In this document: positions 15,692 through 24,002 of the stretch, piece after piece
Position numbering within the stretch: the first letter of the stretch is position 1
Layout: each line of letters opens with the position of its first letter
NCBI GenBank assembly: GCA_963761735.1
Contig: CAVXHQ010000005.1
Span: forward strand, 868,001-932,000
Direction of reading: 5' to 3'
DNA from: CAVXHQ01 sp963761735
GTDB taxonomy: Bacteria > Pseudomonadota > Alphaproteobacteria > Rhodobacterales > Rhodobacteraceae
Length of the DNA stretch: 64,000 nucleotides
The notes under the pieces: model-generated
What the model saw: only the letters and a program-made list of their open reading frames with translations
What the model was told of the DNA's origin: nothing
Database searches by the model: none
Translations under genes and position numbers: made by a program

Positions 15692-16737
15692 GTCCAGTCG
15701 CCCCGCCCGGTCCCCACGGCATCGGCGACACTGGCAAAGCCGTCGCGCGCCAGCAGCCGGTCCAGCCCGCGCGCGACGTCCGCCGCCAGACCGATCCCGC
15801 CATATACGAGGCCGGTGTAGAGTTGCACGGCACTCGCGCCCGCGCGGATCTTGGCGTAGGCCTGCGCGGCAGAACCGACACCGCCCACGCCGATCAGCGG
15901 CAGGTGTGTCATGACAGACAGCGCCGCAAGAACGCGGGTGGACTTTTCGAACAACGGTTGCCCGGAAAGGCCACCTTTCTCGCTCTGACTTGCACTTTTC
16001 AAACCTGAGCGGTCCAACGTCGTGTTCGTGGCGATAATGCCGGCCAGATTGGCGGCCTCGGCCACCGTGACAATGTCGGACAGGTCGTCGCCGCTCAGAT
16101 CCGGCGCGATCTTGAGGAAAATCGGCACCGGGCGCGCCAGCGCGGCATTCGCCTGCATGACCCGGTCGAGCAATGCGGCCAACGCCGCCTTGCCCTGCAG
16201 GTCGCGCAGCCGTTCTGTATTTGGAGAGCTGACATTGACCGTCGCAAAATCCACATGGTCGCCGCAGGCCGCGAGGACCCGGGCAAAATCCCGCGCGCGA
16301 TCGTCGCTGTCCTTGTTGGCGCCAAGGTTCAGGCCCGTCACGCCTTGCCCGCGCCGCGCCAGCCGTGCGGCAATCGCGTCCATCCCGTCGTTGTTGAACC
16401 CGAACCGGTTGATCGCGGCCCGGTCCTGCGACAGCCGGAACAGCCGTGGGCGCGGGTTGCCCGGTTGCGGGCGCGGCGTCGCGGCCCCGACCTCGACGAA
16501 CCCGAACCCGGTGCGGGCCAGAGCGGCAAGTGTCGTGGCATTTTTGTCGAACCCCGCCGCCAACCCGACTGGATTGGGCAGATCGAGACCGGCCAAATGC
16601 GTCGCCAGCCGCGCGCTTGTCACCGGCCCCGTGCGCGGGCCCAGCCCCACGCGCAGCGCGACAAGGGCAATCACGTGCGCCTTTTCCGGATCGATACGGC
16701 GCAGCGCGGCGAGGGCCAGCCGGTCGGGAAACCTCAT
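15688..16737 (-). CDS. pyrD: Dihydroorotate dehydrogenase (quinone), class 2
   Basis: A 349-residue membrane-associated flavoenzyme oxidising dihydroorotate to orotate with quinone, the fourth step of pyrimidine synthesis. The N-terminal helical region is of the class 2 type. FMN and substrate motifs are present: NPVGLAAGFDKNA, INRFGFNNDG, and the catalytic-Ser loop NVSSPNT. The C-terminal IGVGGVGSAAQAYAKIRAGA binds FMN phosphate. The start at 16737 (MRFPDRLALAAL) was chosen by the family N-terminus; it overlaps the stop of the upstream DUF952 gene. Confidence 0.95.
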   Translation of the reverse strand: MRFPDRLALAALRRIDPEKAHVIALVALRVGLGPRTGPVTSARLATHLAGLDLPNPVGLAAGFDKNATTLAALARTGFGFVEVGAATPRPQPGNPRPRLFRLSQDRAAINRFGFNNDGMDAIAARLARRGQGVTGLNLGANKDSDDRARDFARVLAACGDHVDFATVNVSSPNTERLRDLQGKAALAALLDRVMQANAALARPVPIFLKIAPDLSGDDLSDIVTVAEAANLAGIIATNTTLDRSGLKSASQSEKGGLSGQPLFEKSTRVLAALSVMTHLPLIGVGGVGSAAQAYAKIRAGASAVQLYTGLVYGGIGLAADVARGLDRLLARDGFASVADAVGTGRGDWT

Positions 16738-17069
16738 TTCAGATCGGGAAAGACGTGGCCACCGTCGCCGAGCGGCAATTCTCGTGCCCAAAGCACGTCA
16801 GACATGCGGAACACCCTGTAAAGATGCGGAAAAAGTGCGCCGCCCCGGGATGGCTCCCACCTGATGTCATCCCCCGGCCTGTCCGCGTCGACAGCGATAA
16901 GCCACAGGTCGGCGACCCCGGTAAAATGCTTTTGCGCCGTTTCGACCACCTGTTCGGCGGTCGAAAAATGCACATAGCCGTCGGCCAGGTCGATGGGGGC
17001 GCCGGCGGTTTCGCCGCTGGCCTGCATGTCGGTCCATTCGGACGCACGAAAGAGTTTGTAGATCAGCAT
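16734..17069 (-). CDS. DUF952 family protein
   Basis: A 111-residue protein of the DUF952 family. The family core is evident: IYKLFRASEW near the N-terminus, then DGYVHFSTAEQV, DLWLIAVDAD, and LFPHLYRVFRMSDVL. Biochemical role is unknown; the fold resembles glutathione-S-transferase-adjacent domains only loosely. It overlaps pyrD by an ATGA junction, a pairing I know from other Rhodobacteraceae, so both are translated from one message. The start at 17069 gives the normal family length. Confidence 0.85.
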   Translation of the reverse strand: MLIYKLFRASEWTDMQASGETAGAPIDLADGYVHFSTAEQVVETAQKHFTGVADLWLIAVDADRPGDDIRWEPSRGGALFPHLYRVFRMSDVLWARELPLGDGGHVFPDLK

Positions 17070-17279
17070 GGGCGTCTGATGCCCGTGACCGATGCAACGG
17101 TCAAGCCCGGCCTTGCCGGCGATGGTGCGCGGACGAAATCCAGTAACGCCCATTGATCCGGCACCCGCAAGGGCCGTCACGGCTCCGTCACAGTCGGACG
17201 TTACGGCACGATCACGACACTTTGACTCTTGGCCCGCAGCGCCCCAAGCTGCGCCGATACACATGAGGGGGAGTTACCA

Positions 17280-18836
17280 ATGCTCGCACGATTTTTGATG
17301 ACAACCGGCGTTCTGGCACTGTCGGCCAGCGCCGCTGCGGCCGAGTTCAGCCTTACCATTCTGCATACCAACGATTTCCACGACCGGTTCGAGCCGATCA
17401 GCGCCTTTGATTCGACCTGTTCTGCCGAAGATAACGCGGCAGGCGATTGTTTCGGCGGATCGGCCCGTCTGGCGACCGCGATCGCCGCGGCGCGCGACCG
17501 TGCGGAAAATTCCATCCTCGTGGATGGCGGCGATCAGTTTCAGGGCACGCTTTTCTATACCCAGTACAAGGGCACGATGACCGCCGAGTTCATGAACATG
17601 CTCGGCTATGACGCGATGACCGTGGGCAACCACGAATTCGACGATGGCCCCGAGGTTCTGGCCGAACTGATCGCGGCGGTCGAATTTCCGGTGCTGATGT
17701 CGAATGCCGACTACACCGGCGAACCGATGCTGGCCGACAGGTTGATCAAATCCACCGTGATCGAGGTTGCGGGCGAACAGATCGGCCTGATTGGCCTGAC
17801 GCCTGAATCCACTGCGGAACTCGCCAGCCCCGGACCGAACGTGATCTTCAGCGATCCGTCCGAGGCGGTGCAGACCGAGGTCGACCGGCTGACGGCGGAG
17901 GGCGTCAACAAGATCGTCGTGTTGTCGCATTCGGGCTATGTCGTCGAGCAGGCGGTGGCCGAGAACACCACCGGCGTGGACGTGATCGTCGGCGGCCATT
18001 CGCATTCGCTCCTGGGGGATTTCGAGGACGCGGTGGGCCCCTATCCGACGATGGTGAACGGTGTCGCCGTGGTGCAGGCCGCCGCCTATGGCAAGTATCT
18101 GGGCGAGCTGAACGTCACCTTCGACGATGACGGCACCCTGATCGAGGCCAGCGGCGCGCCGATCCTGATCGACGCCGGGGTGGCCGAGGATGCGGATGTG
18201 GTGGCCCGCGTGGCGGAACTCGCCGCACCCCTCGAAGAGTTGCGCAGCATGGTCGTGGCCGAGACCGCTGCGGCGATCGAAGGAAACCGGGACGTCTGCC
18301 GCGCCATGGAATGCCAGATGGGCAACCTGGTGGCCGATGCCATGCTCGACCGGGTGGCCGATCAGGGCGTGGAGATCGCGATCACCAATGCCGGCGGCCT
18401 GCGTGCGTCGATCGACGCGGGCGAGGTGACCATGGGGGAGGTGATCACGGTGCTGCCGTTCCAGAACACGCTGTCGACGTTTCAGGTGACAGGCGAAAGC
18501 GTCGTCGCGGCCCTCGAGAACGGCGTGAGCCAGATCGAGGAGGGCGCCGGACGCTTTCCCCAGGTCGCGGGGATGACATTCACCTTCGATGCGTCGGCAG
18601 AGCCGGGGGCGCGGATTTCCGACGTCATGGTCGGCGGTACCGCCATCGACACCGCCAAGGTCTATTCGGTCGTGTCCAACAACTATGTCCGCAACGGCGG
18701 CGACGGCTATGAGGTGTTCGTCAACGCGGAAAATGCCTATGATTTCGGACCCGACCTGGCGGACGTGACGGCCGATTACCTTGCCGCCAACGCGCCGTAT
18801 ACGCCCTTTCTCGACGGGCGGATCGTCGCCAAGTAG
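17280..18836 (+). CDS. Secreted 5'-nucleotidase (UshA family)
   Basis: A 518-residue periplasmic metallophosphoesterase. A cleavable signal peptide (about 1-22, ending SASAAAAEF) precedes the metallophos domain with LHTNDFHDRFEP, VGNHEFDDGPE and VGGHSHS, which supply the two-metal ligands. The C-terminal 5_nucleotid_C domain (about 345-500) contains NAGGLRASIDAG and NNYVRNGGDGYE, the nucleoside-stacking region. It hydrolyses nucleotides so phosphate and nucleoside can be taken up. The ATG at 17280 has GGGGGAG upstream; an upstream ATG in frame would displace the signal peptide. A strong terminator follows. Confidence 0.93.
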   Translation: MLARFLMTTGVLALSASAAAAEFSLTILHTNDFHDRFEPISAFDSTCSAEDNAAGDCFGGSARLATAIAAARDRAENSILVDGGDQFQGTLFYTQYKGTMTAEFMNMLGYDAMTVGNHEFDDGPEVLAELIAAVEFPVLMSNADYTGEPMLADRLIKSTVIEVAGEQIGLIGLTPESTAELASPGPNVIFSDPSEAVQTEVDRLTAEGVNKIVVLSHSGYVVEQAVAENTTGVDVIVGGHSHSLLGDFEDAVGPYPTMVNGVAVVQAAAYGKYLGELNVTFDDDGTLIEASGAPILIDAGVAEDADVVARVAELAAPLEELRSMVVAETAAAIEGNRDVCRAMECQMGNLVADAMLDRVADQGVEIAITNAGGLRASIDAGEVTMGEVITVLPFQNTLSTFQVTGESVVAALENGVSQIEEGAGRFPQVAGMTFTFDASAEPGARISDVMVGGTAIDTAKVYSVVSNNYVRNGGDGYEVFVNAENAYDFGPDLADVTADYLAANAPYTPFLDGRIVAK

Positions 18837-18857
18837 ATCGGCGCCGTAAAGCGATCG

Positions 18858-18892
18858 GGCGCGTCCGGGGAATGCGCCGGGCGCGCCTTTTT
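18858..18892 (+). terminator. Rho-independent terminator after the 5'-nucleotidase gene
   Basis: An 11-bp stem, ggcgcgtccgg (18858-18868) with ccgggcgcgcc (18877-18887), containing one G-U pair, an 8-base loop and a following run of five T. It starts 22 bases after the stop codon. Confidence 0.88.
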
Positions 18893-19002
18893 CGGTTTGG
18901 AACCCACCACTCCTGCGATTGCGGTCCTCTGGATTGATCGGGCCGTCGCGGCGCCGCCCGGTTCCCCTTTGCTTTCAGTCAGGGCGCTGGCAGATTACCG
19001 CC

Positions 19003-20199
19003 ATGAGCGTGCGCGACCACTACGAGGCCTATCCCTATCCCGCCCGCGATCCGGGCGATGAGGCCACGCGTCTGATCACCGGATCGCCGTCGTTTCCCGT
19101 CGAAATGGATCATTGCCTGTGGGGCGGCGTGCGCGACTGGCGTGCGCCGTTGCAGGTGCTGGTCGCGGGCGGTGGCACCGGTGACGGGTTGGTGCAACTG
19201 GCCCAAAGGATGACCGAGGCGGGCAGGCCCTACGCGATCACCTATCTGGACCTGTCGGAGGCGTCGCGGCGGATCGCCGAGGCGCGCATCGCGGCGCGCG
19301 GGCTGTCGGGGGTGCGGTTCGAAACCGGAAGCCTGCTTGACGCTGCGTCTCTCGGTCCGTTCGACTATATCGATTGCTGCGGCGTGCTGCACCATCTGCC
19401 CGATCCGGGCGCGGGGTTTGCGGCGTTGCGCGCCGCCCTCGCGCCGGGTGGCGGCCTTGGGTTCATGGTGTATGCGCCGCACGGGCGGGCGGGCGTCTAT
19501 CCGCTGCAACAGGCGTTTGCCGCGCTGACCGAAGGGATGGATCCGGCGTCACGGCTGGCGGCGGGAAAGGCCGCGTTCGATGCGGTTCCGGCCGGGCATC
19601 CGTTCCGGCGTAATCCGCATCTGGGCGATCACGCACAATCGGACGCGGGGTTCTACGATCTGCTGCTGCATAGCCAGGACCGCGCATTCGAGGTCGGCGC
19701 GCTGCTGGCGATCATGGCGGATGCCGGCTGGGCGCTGGCGCAGTTCGCGACGCCTGCACTGTATGATCTGTCGCGCCTCGTGACGCCGCCGGCGGATATG
19801 GACGCTGTTACGCGGATGGTGGTGGCCGAACGGCTGCGTGGAACCCTCAAGGTACATGTGGGATATGCGCGCGCAGCTGGGACGCAAATGCCGACGCCGC
19901 CGCGCAAGGACCGGATTGTGCCGCACCTGAACGGTGTACCCGCCGCGCGTCTGGCGCAGGCAGTGGCGCAGGGCAGGGTGCCGCCGTTGCGGCAAGGGGC
20001 AGAGACGTTTCAGGTGCATCTGCCCAAAGAAGCCGCGCCGTTGATCGCGGCGATGGATGGCCGGGCGAGCCTCTATGCCATTGCAAAATCCAGCGGTCTG
20101 AAACAGCGTGCCTTCGACCGGGCCTGGGCCGCGATACTGCATGAACTGGGGGACTGGGGCCTCGTTCATCTGTCGCGCATGCACTGCGAGACCGGCTGA
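19003..20199 (+). CDS. Class I SAM-dependent methyltransferase
   Basis: A 398-residue protein. Motif I is VLVAGGGTGDG (about residues 48-58), followed by the acidic motif II ITYLDLSEAS and motif IV FDYIDCCGVLHHLPDP. The C-terminal 150 residues resemble the extra domain of large TPR-less methyltransferases and end in a winged-helix-like stretch (KEAAPLIAAMDGRASLYAIA). The opening HYEAYPYPARDPGDE is shared with a group of uncharacterised methyltransferases that often carry this extension. The acceptor substrate is unknown. Start ATG 19003 was taken at the YPYP-containing conserved N-terminus; its stop abuts the next ATG. Confidence 0.78.
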   Translation: MSVRDHYEAYPYPARDPGDEATRLITGSPSFPVEMDHCLWGGVRDWRAPLQVLVAGGGTGDGLVQLAQRMTEAGRPYAITYLDLSEASRRIAEARIAARGLSGVRFETGSLLDAASLGPFDYIDCCGVLHHLPDPGAGFAALRAALAPGGGLGFMVYAPHGRAGVYPLQQAFAALTEGMDPASRLAAGKAAFDAVPAGHPFRRNPHLGDHAQSDAGFYDLLLHSQDRAFEVGALLAIMADAGWALAQFATPALYDLSRLVTPPADMDAVTRMVVAERLRGTLKVHVGYARAAGTQMPTPPRKDRIVPHLNGVPAARLAQAVAQGRVPPLRQGAETFQVHLPKEAAPLIAAMDGRASLYAIAKSSGLKQRAFDRAWAAILHELGDWGLVHLSRMHCETG

Positions 20200-20868
20200 A
20201 TGTGCGGTCGCATGGCGATTACCCTGCCGCATGCGGCGATGGCGCAGCTCTTTGATGCGGTGCCCGACAACGATCTGCCCGACGTGCCGAACTTCAACGT
20301 CTGTCCGACGGTGCCGGTGCATGTGGTGACGGCGGTGGGCGGACAACGGCGCCTGCGGGCGATGCGGTGGGGCCTGATCCCGCGGTGGTACAGCAGGCCG
20401 ACCGGGGGGCCGTTGCTGATCAACGCGCGGGCCGAGACTGTCGCCGAAAAGCCCGCGTTCCGGGATGCCGTGCGCCAGACGCGCTGTCTGATCCTCGCGA
20501 GCGGGTATTATGAGTGGGTCGTGACGCCTGATAACCACCGCCTGCCGTGGTACATCACCCGGCGCGACGGCGCGCCTCTTGTGATGGCCGGGATCTGGCG
20601 CAGATGGCAGGGCGCGGATACCGAGATTACATGCTGCGCCGTGCTGACCATCGCCGCGAATGAAACGATGGGACGGATCCACCACCGAATGCCGGTCGTT
20701 CTGTCGGGCGGGGACTGGCCGCTGTGGCTTGGCGAGGCCGGTCACGGTGCGGCGCGGCTGATGCGCGCCGCAGACGAAGATGTACTGCACTGTCACCGGG
20801 TGGAGGGCGCGGTAAATTCGAATCGCGCGGCGGGGCCGGACCTGATCCGCCCGCTGGACACCGGGTGA
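20200..20868 (+). CDS. SRAP/HMCES-type DNA-protein-crosslink protein (YedK family)
   Basis: A 222-residue SRAP-domain protein. Cys2 directly after Met (MCGRMA) is the residue that forms a thiazolidine link with abasic sites in single-stranded DNA. The Asn of LLINARAETV, the Glu of SGYYEWV and the His of HHRMPVVL complete the active site. Family members shield abasic sites from error-prone processing. It begins at the base after the upstream methyltransferase stop, so the two are co-transcribed, though a functional link is not evident. Convergent with the GGDEF-EAL gene. Confidence 0.93.
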   Translation: MCGRMAITLPHAAMAQLFDAVPDNDLPDVPNFNVCPTVPVHVVTAVGGQRRLRAMRWGLIPRWYSRPTGGPLLINARAETVAEKPAFRDAVRQTRCLILASGYYEWVVTPDNHRLPWYITRRDGAPLVMAGIWRRWQGADTEITCCAVLTIAANETMGRIHHRMPVVLSGGDWPLWLGEAGHGAARLMRAADEDVLHCHRVEGAVNSNRAAGPDLIRPLDTG

Positions 20869-20887
20869 CAAGGGCAGTTGTGCGGCC

Positions 20888-22852
20888 TCAGATCCGCGCG
20901 TTAAGCTTTGCCACCACCGTGTCGAAATCCGACAGCGGAACCGGTCGAGAGAGGAAATAGCCCTGCACCTGTTCGCAATCCTGTGCGCTCAGCCAGTCGA
21001 GTTGTTCTCGTGTTTCGACGCCTTCGGCGACGGCCGTCGCGCCGATCTGGCGCGCCAGCGTCAGGATAAGGTTGATGATCGGGCCCGACGTCGGCAACTG
21101 ATCGATGAAAGAGCGGTCGATCTTCAGGCAGGTCAGCGGGAATCGCGAGATATACGACAGATTTGAATACCCGGTCCCGAAATCGTCGATGGCTATGCGA
21201 TAGCCCATGCGGGTGATCGCCATCAGTTTGTCCGCAATCACCATGTGATCGCCGATCAGGACGCTTTCCGTAACCTCGAGTTCGATTTCCCCCGTCGGAA
21301 AACCGGCCCGGCGCGACAGATCCAGCAGCGATGGCAAGAATTGTTCGTCGTTGAACTGTCGCGGCGAAATGTTGAGTGACAGCGACAGGTCCATATCCGC
21401 CGCCTTCCAGGCGATGGCCTGCTCGCAGCCCTTTTCAAGAACGAAACGGCCCAGATCCTCGATCATCCCGGTCTCTTCGCAGATCGGAATGAACCGGTCC
21501 GGCATGATGGTGCCGCGCTCGGGATGCTCCCACCGGACAAGGGCCTCGGCGGAGACGACGCGCCCGGTGCCGAGATCGATTCTCGGCTGATAGTGCAGGA
21601 CAAATTCCTGCTGCTCGATGGCGCGGCGCAGTTCACTCTCGATCAGGCTGCGTTCGCGGGCGGCGTCCCCCATTGCCTCGTTGAAGAATGTCCAGCGGTT
21701 GCGGCCCATTTCCTTCGAGGCATAGAGCGCGATGTCCGCCTCGCGCATAACATCGGTAAACACCGTCTTGCCGGGCGTGAACAAGGCCACGCCCATGCTG
21801 ATCGTGGCGTGGATGCGTACCTGATTGTGATAGATCGGGGCGGCGACCGCATCGCGCAGACGCGTCAGATCCCCGGCGATGTCATCGGCGTGGGCGCGTC
21901 CCTCGAGAAGGATCACAAATTCGTCCCCGCCAAGGCGCGCCACGATCGTATCGGCGCCGAACGTTTCCACGGTACGCGATGCGATCAGCCGAAGAACGGT
22001 ATCGCCCACCTCGTGACCGTACCGGTCGTTGATGAGTTTGAAGCGGTCCACGTCGAAGTAGACAACACCGCAGTCGATGCCGCCGACGGCCCCGAAGCGC
22101 GACGCCATGTGGTTTTGCAAAAATGTCCGGTTGTAACATCCGGTAAGCTGGTCCCGGTTTGCCAGAAACCGCGCCTTGTCGCGCGCCACTTTCAGCTCGC
22201 TGACATCGACAGCCGTCACCAGCACTGCGGGCTGTCCTGTCGCGGCGTCCGAACAGGATTTGGCACTCAGATCATACCAACGCGGGCCGCTGAACGTCAT
22301 GATCTCGGCCACAAGGCGATGCTCGCCCAATGCCGACAGGCCCATGGCGAGAGCGGCATAATCGTCGGGATTGAGAAAGATGTCGGCGAGACCGTGATAG
22401 GTTTCGGCCGCGGCATTGCGCGAGGCCGGGTTCATATACAGCGGCGGGCCGCCTTTGGCATAGAGGGTGATCATCACATCGGTATGCAACAGGGCTTCGG
22501 CACTGCGCACGTTCTGCGGTTCGTCCTCGGTCTTGCCGACGACTTCGCATTGCATGGCCATGCGCCCGTCGGGCAGGACGAAACCGGAATAGATCACCAT
22601 CACGCTGATGGCCTTACCGTTCGGATACAGCGTCCAGAGTTCCTTGAACGTGCTGTCGGTTTCGATGAAATCGCTCTGATACTGTCGCAGCCGCTTTGCC
22701 ACCGTCGACGACATGCCCTCCGTCATGTCCCGCTCGCGCAACGAGGCTTCCGTGTCGGCCTCCCACAGGGCGCAGGCGGCGGTGTTGGCGTGGGCCATGC
22801 GGCTGTTGTCGATGTCGTAGACCCAGATCGGCACCTTGAGGCGCCGGGCCAT
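20888..22852 (-). CDS. PAS-PAS-GGDEF-EAL c-di-GMP signalling protein
   Basis: A 654-residue cytoplasmic protein. Two PAS-like sensor regions (about 5-110 and 120-225) precede a GGDEF domain (about 230-395; GGDEF at 308-312) and an EAL domain (about 405-650; EAL at 436-438). The GGDEF A-site is intact, but no RxxD inhibitory site stands five residues before it. The EAL residues look complete: EALVRW, LNISPRQF, EVTES, DDFGTGYSN, KIDRSF and EGVET. So both cyclase and phosphodiesterase activity are possible, with phosphodiesterase activity the safer prediction. The input signal is unknown. No membrane segment is visible. Confidence 0.93.
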   Translation of the reverse strand: MARRLKVPIWVYDIDNSRMAHANTAACALWEADTEASLRERDMTEGMSSTVAKRLRQYQSDFIETDSTFKELWTLYPNGKAISVMVIYSGFVLPDGRMAMQCEVVGKTEDEPQNVRSAEALLHTDVMITLYAKGGPPLYMNPASRNAAAETYHGLADIFLNPDDYAALAMGLSALGEHRLVAEIMTFSGPRWYDLSAKSCSDAATGQPAVLVTAVDVSELKVARDKARFLANRDQLTGCYNRTFLQNHMASRFGAVGGIDCGVVYFDVDRFKLINDRYGHEVGDTVLRLIASRTVETFGADTIVARLGGDEFVILLEGRAHADDIAGDLTRLRDAVAAPIYHNQVRIHATISMGVALFTPGKTVFTDVMREADIALYASKEMGRNRWTFFNEAMGDAARERSLIESELRRAIEQQEFVLHYQPRIDLGTGRVVSAEALVRWEHPERGTIMPDRFIPICEETGMIEDLGRFVLEKGCEQAIAWKAADMDLSLSLNISPRQFNDEQFLPSLLDLSRRAGFPTGEIELEVTESVLIGDHMVIADKLMAITRMGYRIAIDDFGTGYSNLSYISRFPLTCLKIDRSFIDQLPTSGPIINLILTLARQIGATAVAEGVETREQLDWLSAQDCEQVQGYFLSRPVPLSDFDTVVAKLNARI

Positions 22853-22966
22853 GGCAAAACCGTCGCTGTCGTCGGACCGACGCGGCGCTAGGGAAACAAG
22901 ATTTCTGAGCGGTGGCGAGGGTCATGAAGACTCGTGCTTTCTTTTGCTCAGCATATTAGGGGACTT

Positions 22967-23599
22967 TCAGGCTGCCACGCGAGAGTTTTGACCCAATGCG
23001 CCCAGCGGTACGAAGCCATCTGTGGCGTTAATGTCATTGATCCAGCGGGCGATGGATGGATAGTCGTCCAGCGAAAGGCCGGCTTCCTCAATCGTATGAA
23101 CGTAGCCGAAAACCGCTATATCCGCAATCGAGTAGCCTTCGGACAGGATGAAGTCACGGGTTCCGAGGTGTGTATCCAACCTGTCGAGGCCGGGCCGTGC
23201 CGCCGATTGCCAGCCGGCGATATCATCGGCGCGCGTGGCACGCTCATGTGGCAGGATCGTGGTGAAAAACCGCGCCGGCGAAATGAACGGCTCCAGCCGG
23301 GCCTGTTCGAAAAACATCCATTGCAGCGCCTCTGCCCGCGCCGCCGCACGCGTCGGCATCAGTGCTGTCCCGTCGGCGAGATACCACAGCATCGCGTTGC
23401 TCTCTCCCAGTCCGGTGCCGTCTTCGGTCACCATGAACGGCACGACTCCGAGAGGATTGATGCGCAGATACACGGGCGATTTCTGCTCACCGGCGAGCAC
23501 ATCTATCAAAGCCAGATCGTACCGTTGCCTCAACTGGTTGAGCGCCAGCCAGGGTTTGAAACAATTGCCAGACCCCAGACATGCATACAAAGTAACCAC
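22967..23599 (-). CDS. Glutathione S-transferase-like protein
   Basis: A 210-residue two-domain GST. The thioredoxin-like N-terminal half has the NPLGVVPFMV cis-Pro loop and the GESNAMLWYLA glutathione gamma-Glu contact motif. The helical C-terminal half includes YSIADIAVFGYVH, the conserved N-capping box. The usual catalytic Ser/Tyr/Cys region reads GSGNCFKPWLAL, so Ser or Cys may activate glutathione. It fits the bacterial detoxification/maleylacetoacetate-type GSTs, but the substrate is open. A stand-alone gene 113 bp from the GGDEF-EAL start. Confidence 0.85.
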   Translation of the reverse strand: MVTLYACLGSGNCFKPWLALNQLRQRYDLALIDVLAGEQKSPVYLRINPLGVVPFMVTEDGTGLGESNAMLWYLADGTALMPTRAAARAEALQWMFFEQARLEPFISPARFFTTILPHERATRADDIAGWQSAARPGLDRLDTHLGTRDFILSEGYSIADIAVFGYVHTIEEAGLSLDDYPSIARWINDINATDGFVPLGALGQNSRVAA

Positions 23600-23929
23600 G
23601 ACGTTTCCCTACATTCCATTGCGGTGGGCCGATGGTAGAGCTGCAATGTTAAAGTTCGGATAAGAGACAAACGGACGACTGGTTTGCCATTGGAGAGATC
23701 AGGCGGTCGCACGTACTGTATCGGGTGCGGCATTTTGCCGCTGTGCCGTAAATCTTGTCCGAACGACGCGTCGTCTCCGGGGTGCTTTCCCGGGCAAAGG
23801 CCCGTGTACGGCCAGATTTTCGAAACAATGTACTGAAACGCACATGATTTACCGCCCAACAGGCGTTTTTGCCGGATTTTTCGGCAAATGCGGATAGTTT
23901 TCTACGATTGACCATTTTGTCCGGCCATC

Positions 23930-23945
23930 TTAACAAATGCTTAAC
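23930..23945 (+). promoter_or_regulatory. CtrA-type binding site 1
   Basis: The sequence ttaacaaatgcttaac fits the alphaproteobacterial CtrA consensus TTAA-N7-TTAAC exactly. It lies 58 bases upstream of the ribonucleotide reductase start codon in an AT-rich promoter-like stretch. Binding is inferred. Confidence 0.65.
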
Positions 23946-23953
23946 CCTGCTGG

Positions 23954-23968
23954 TTAACATTTGGTTAA
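23954..23968 (+). promoter_or_regulatory. CtrA-type binding site 2
   Basis: The sequence ttaacatttggttaa is a second TTAA-N7-TTAA match, eight bases after the first. Centre-to-centre spacing is about 24 bases, near two helical turns, so two dimers could bind side by side. Two perfect half-site pairs in 40 bases of a GC-rich genome are unlikely by chance. Confidence 0.65.
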
Positions 23969-24002
23969 TGTTGCTTATTTTCAATCTGGGGTGGACTTCG
24001 GA

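Larger units (their letters stand above)
23600..24002. other. Intergenic region upstream of the class II ribonucleotide reductase
   Basis: About 400 bases between divergent genes without a coding sequence I can support. I looked for a cobalamin riboswitch, as the downstream enzyme uses adenosylcobalamin, and found no B12-box-like core. The last 75 bases are AT-rich and contain two CtrA-type boxes, listed separately. Confidence 0.6.

Noticed and set aside
20888..22852. Feedback-inhibited diguanylate cyclase
   Set aside because: No RxxD site is found at the right distance before GGDEF, so allosteric product inhibition is not supported.
23600..24002. Cobalamin riboswitch upstream of the B12-dependent reductase
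   Set aside because: I found no B12-box-like conserved core or clear multi-stem layout in the leader.
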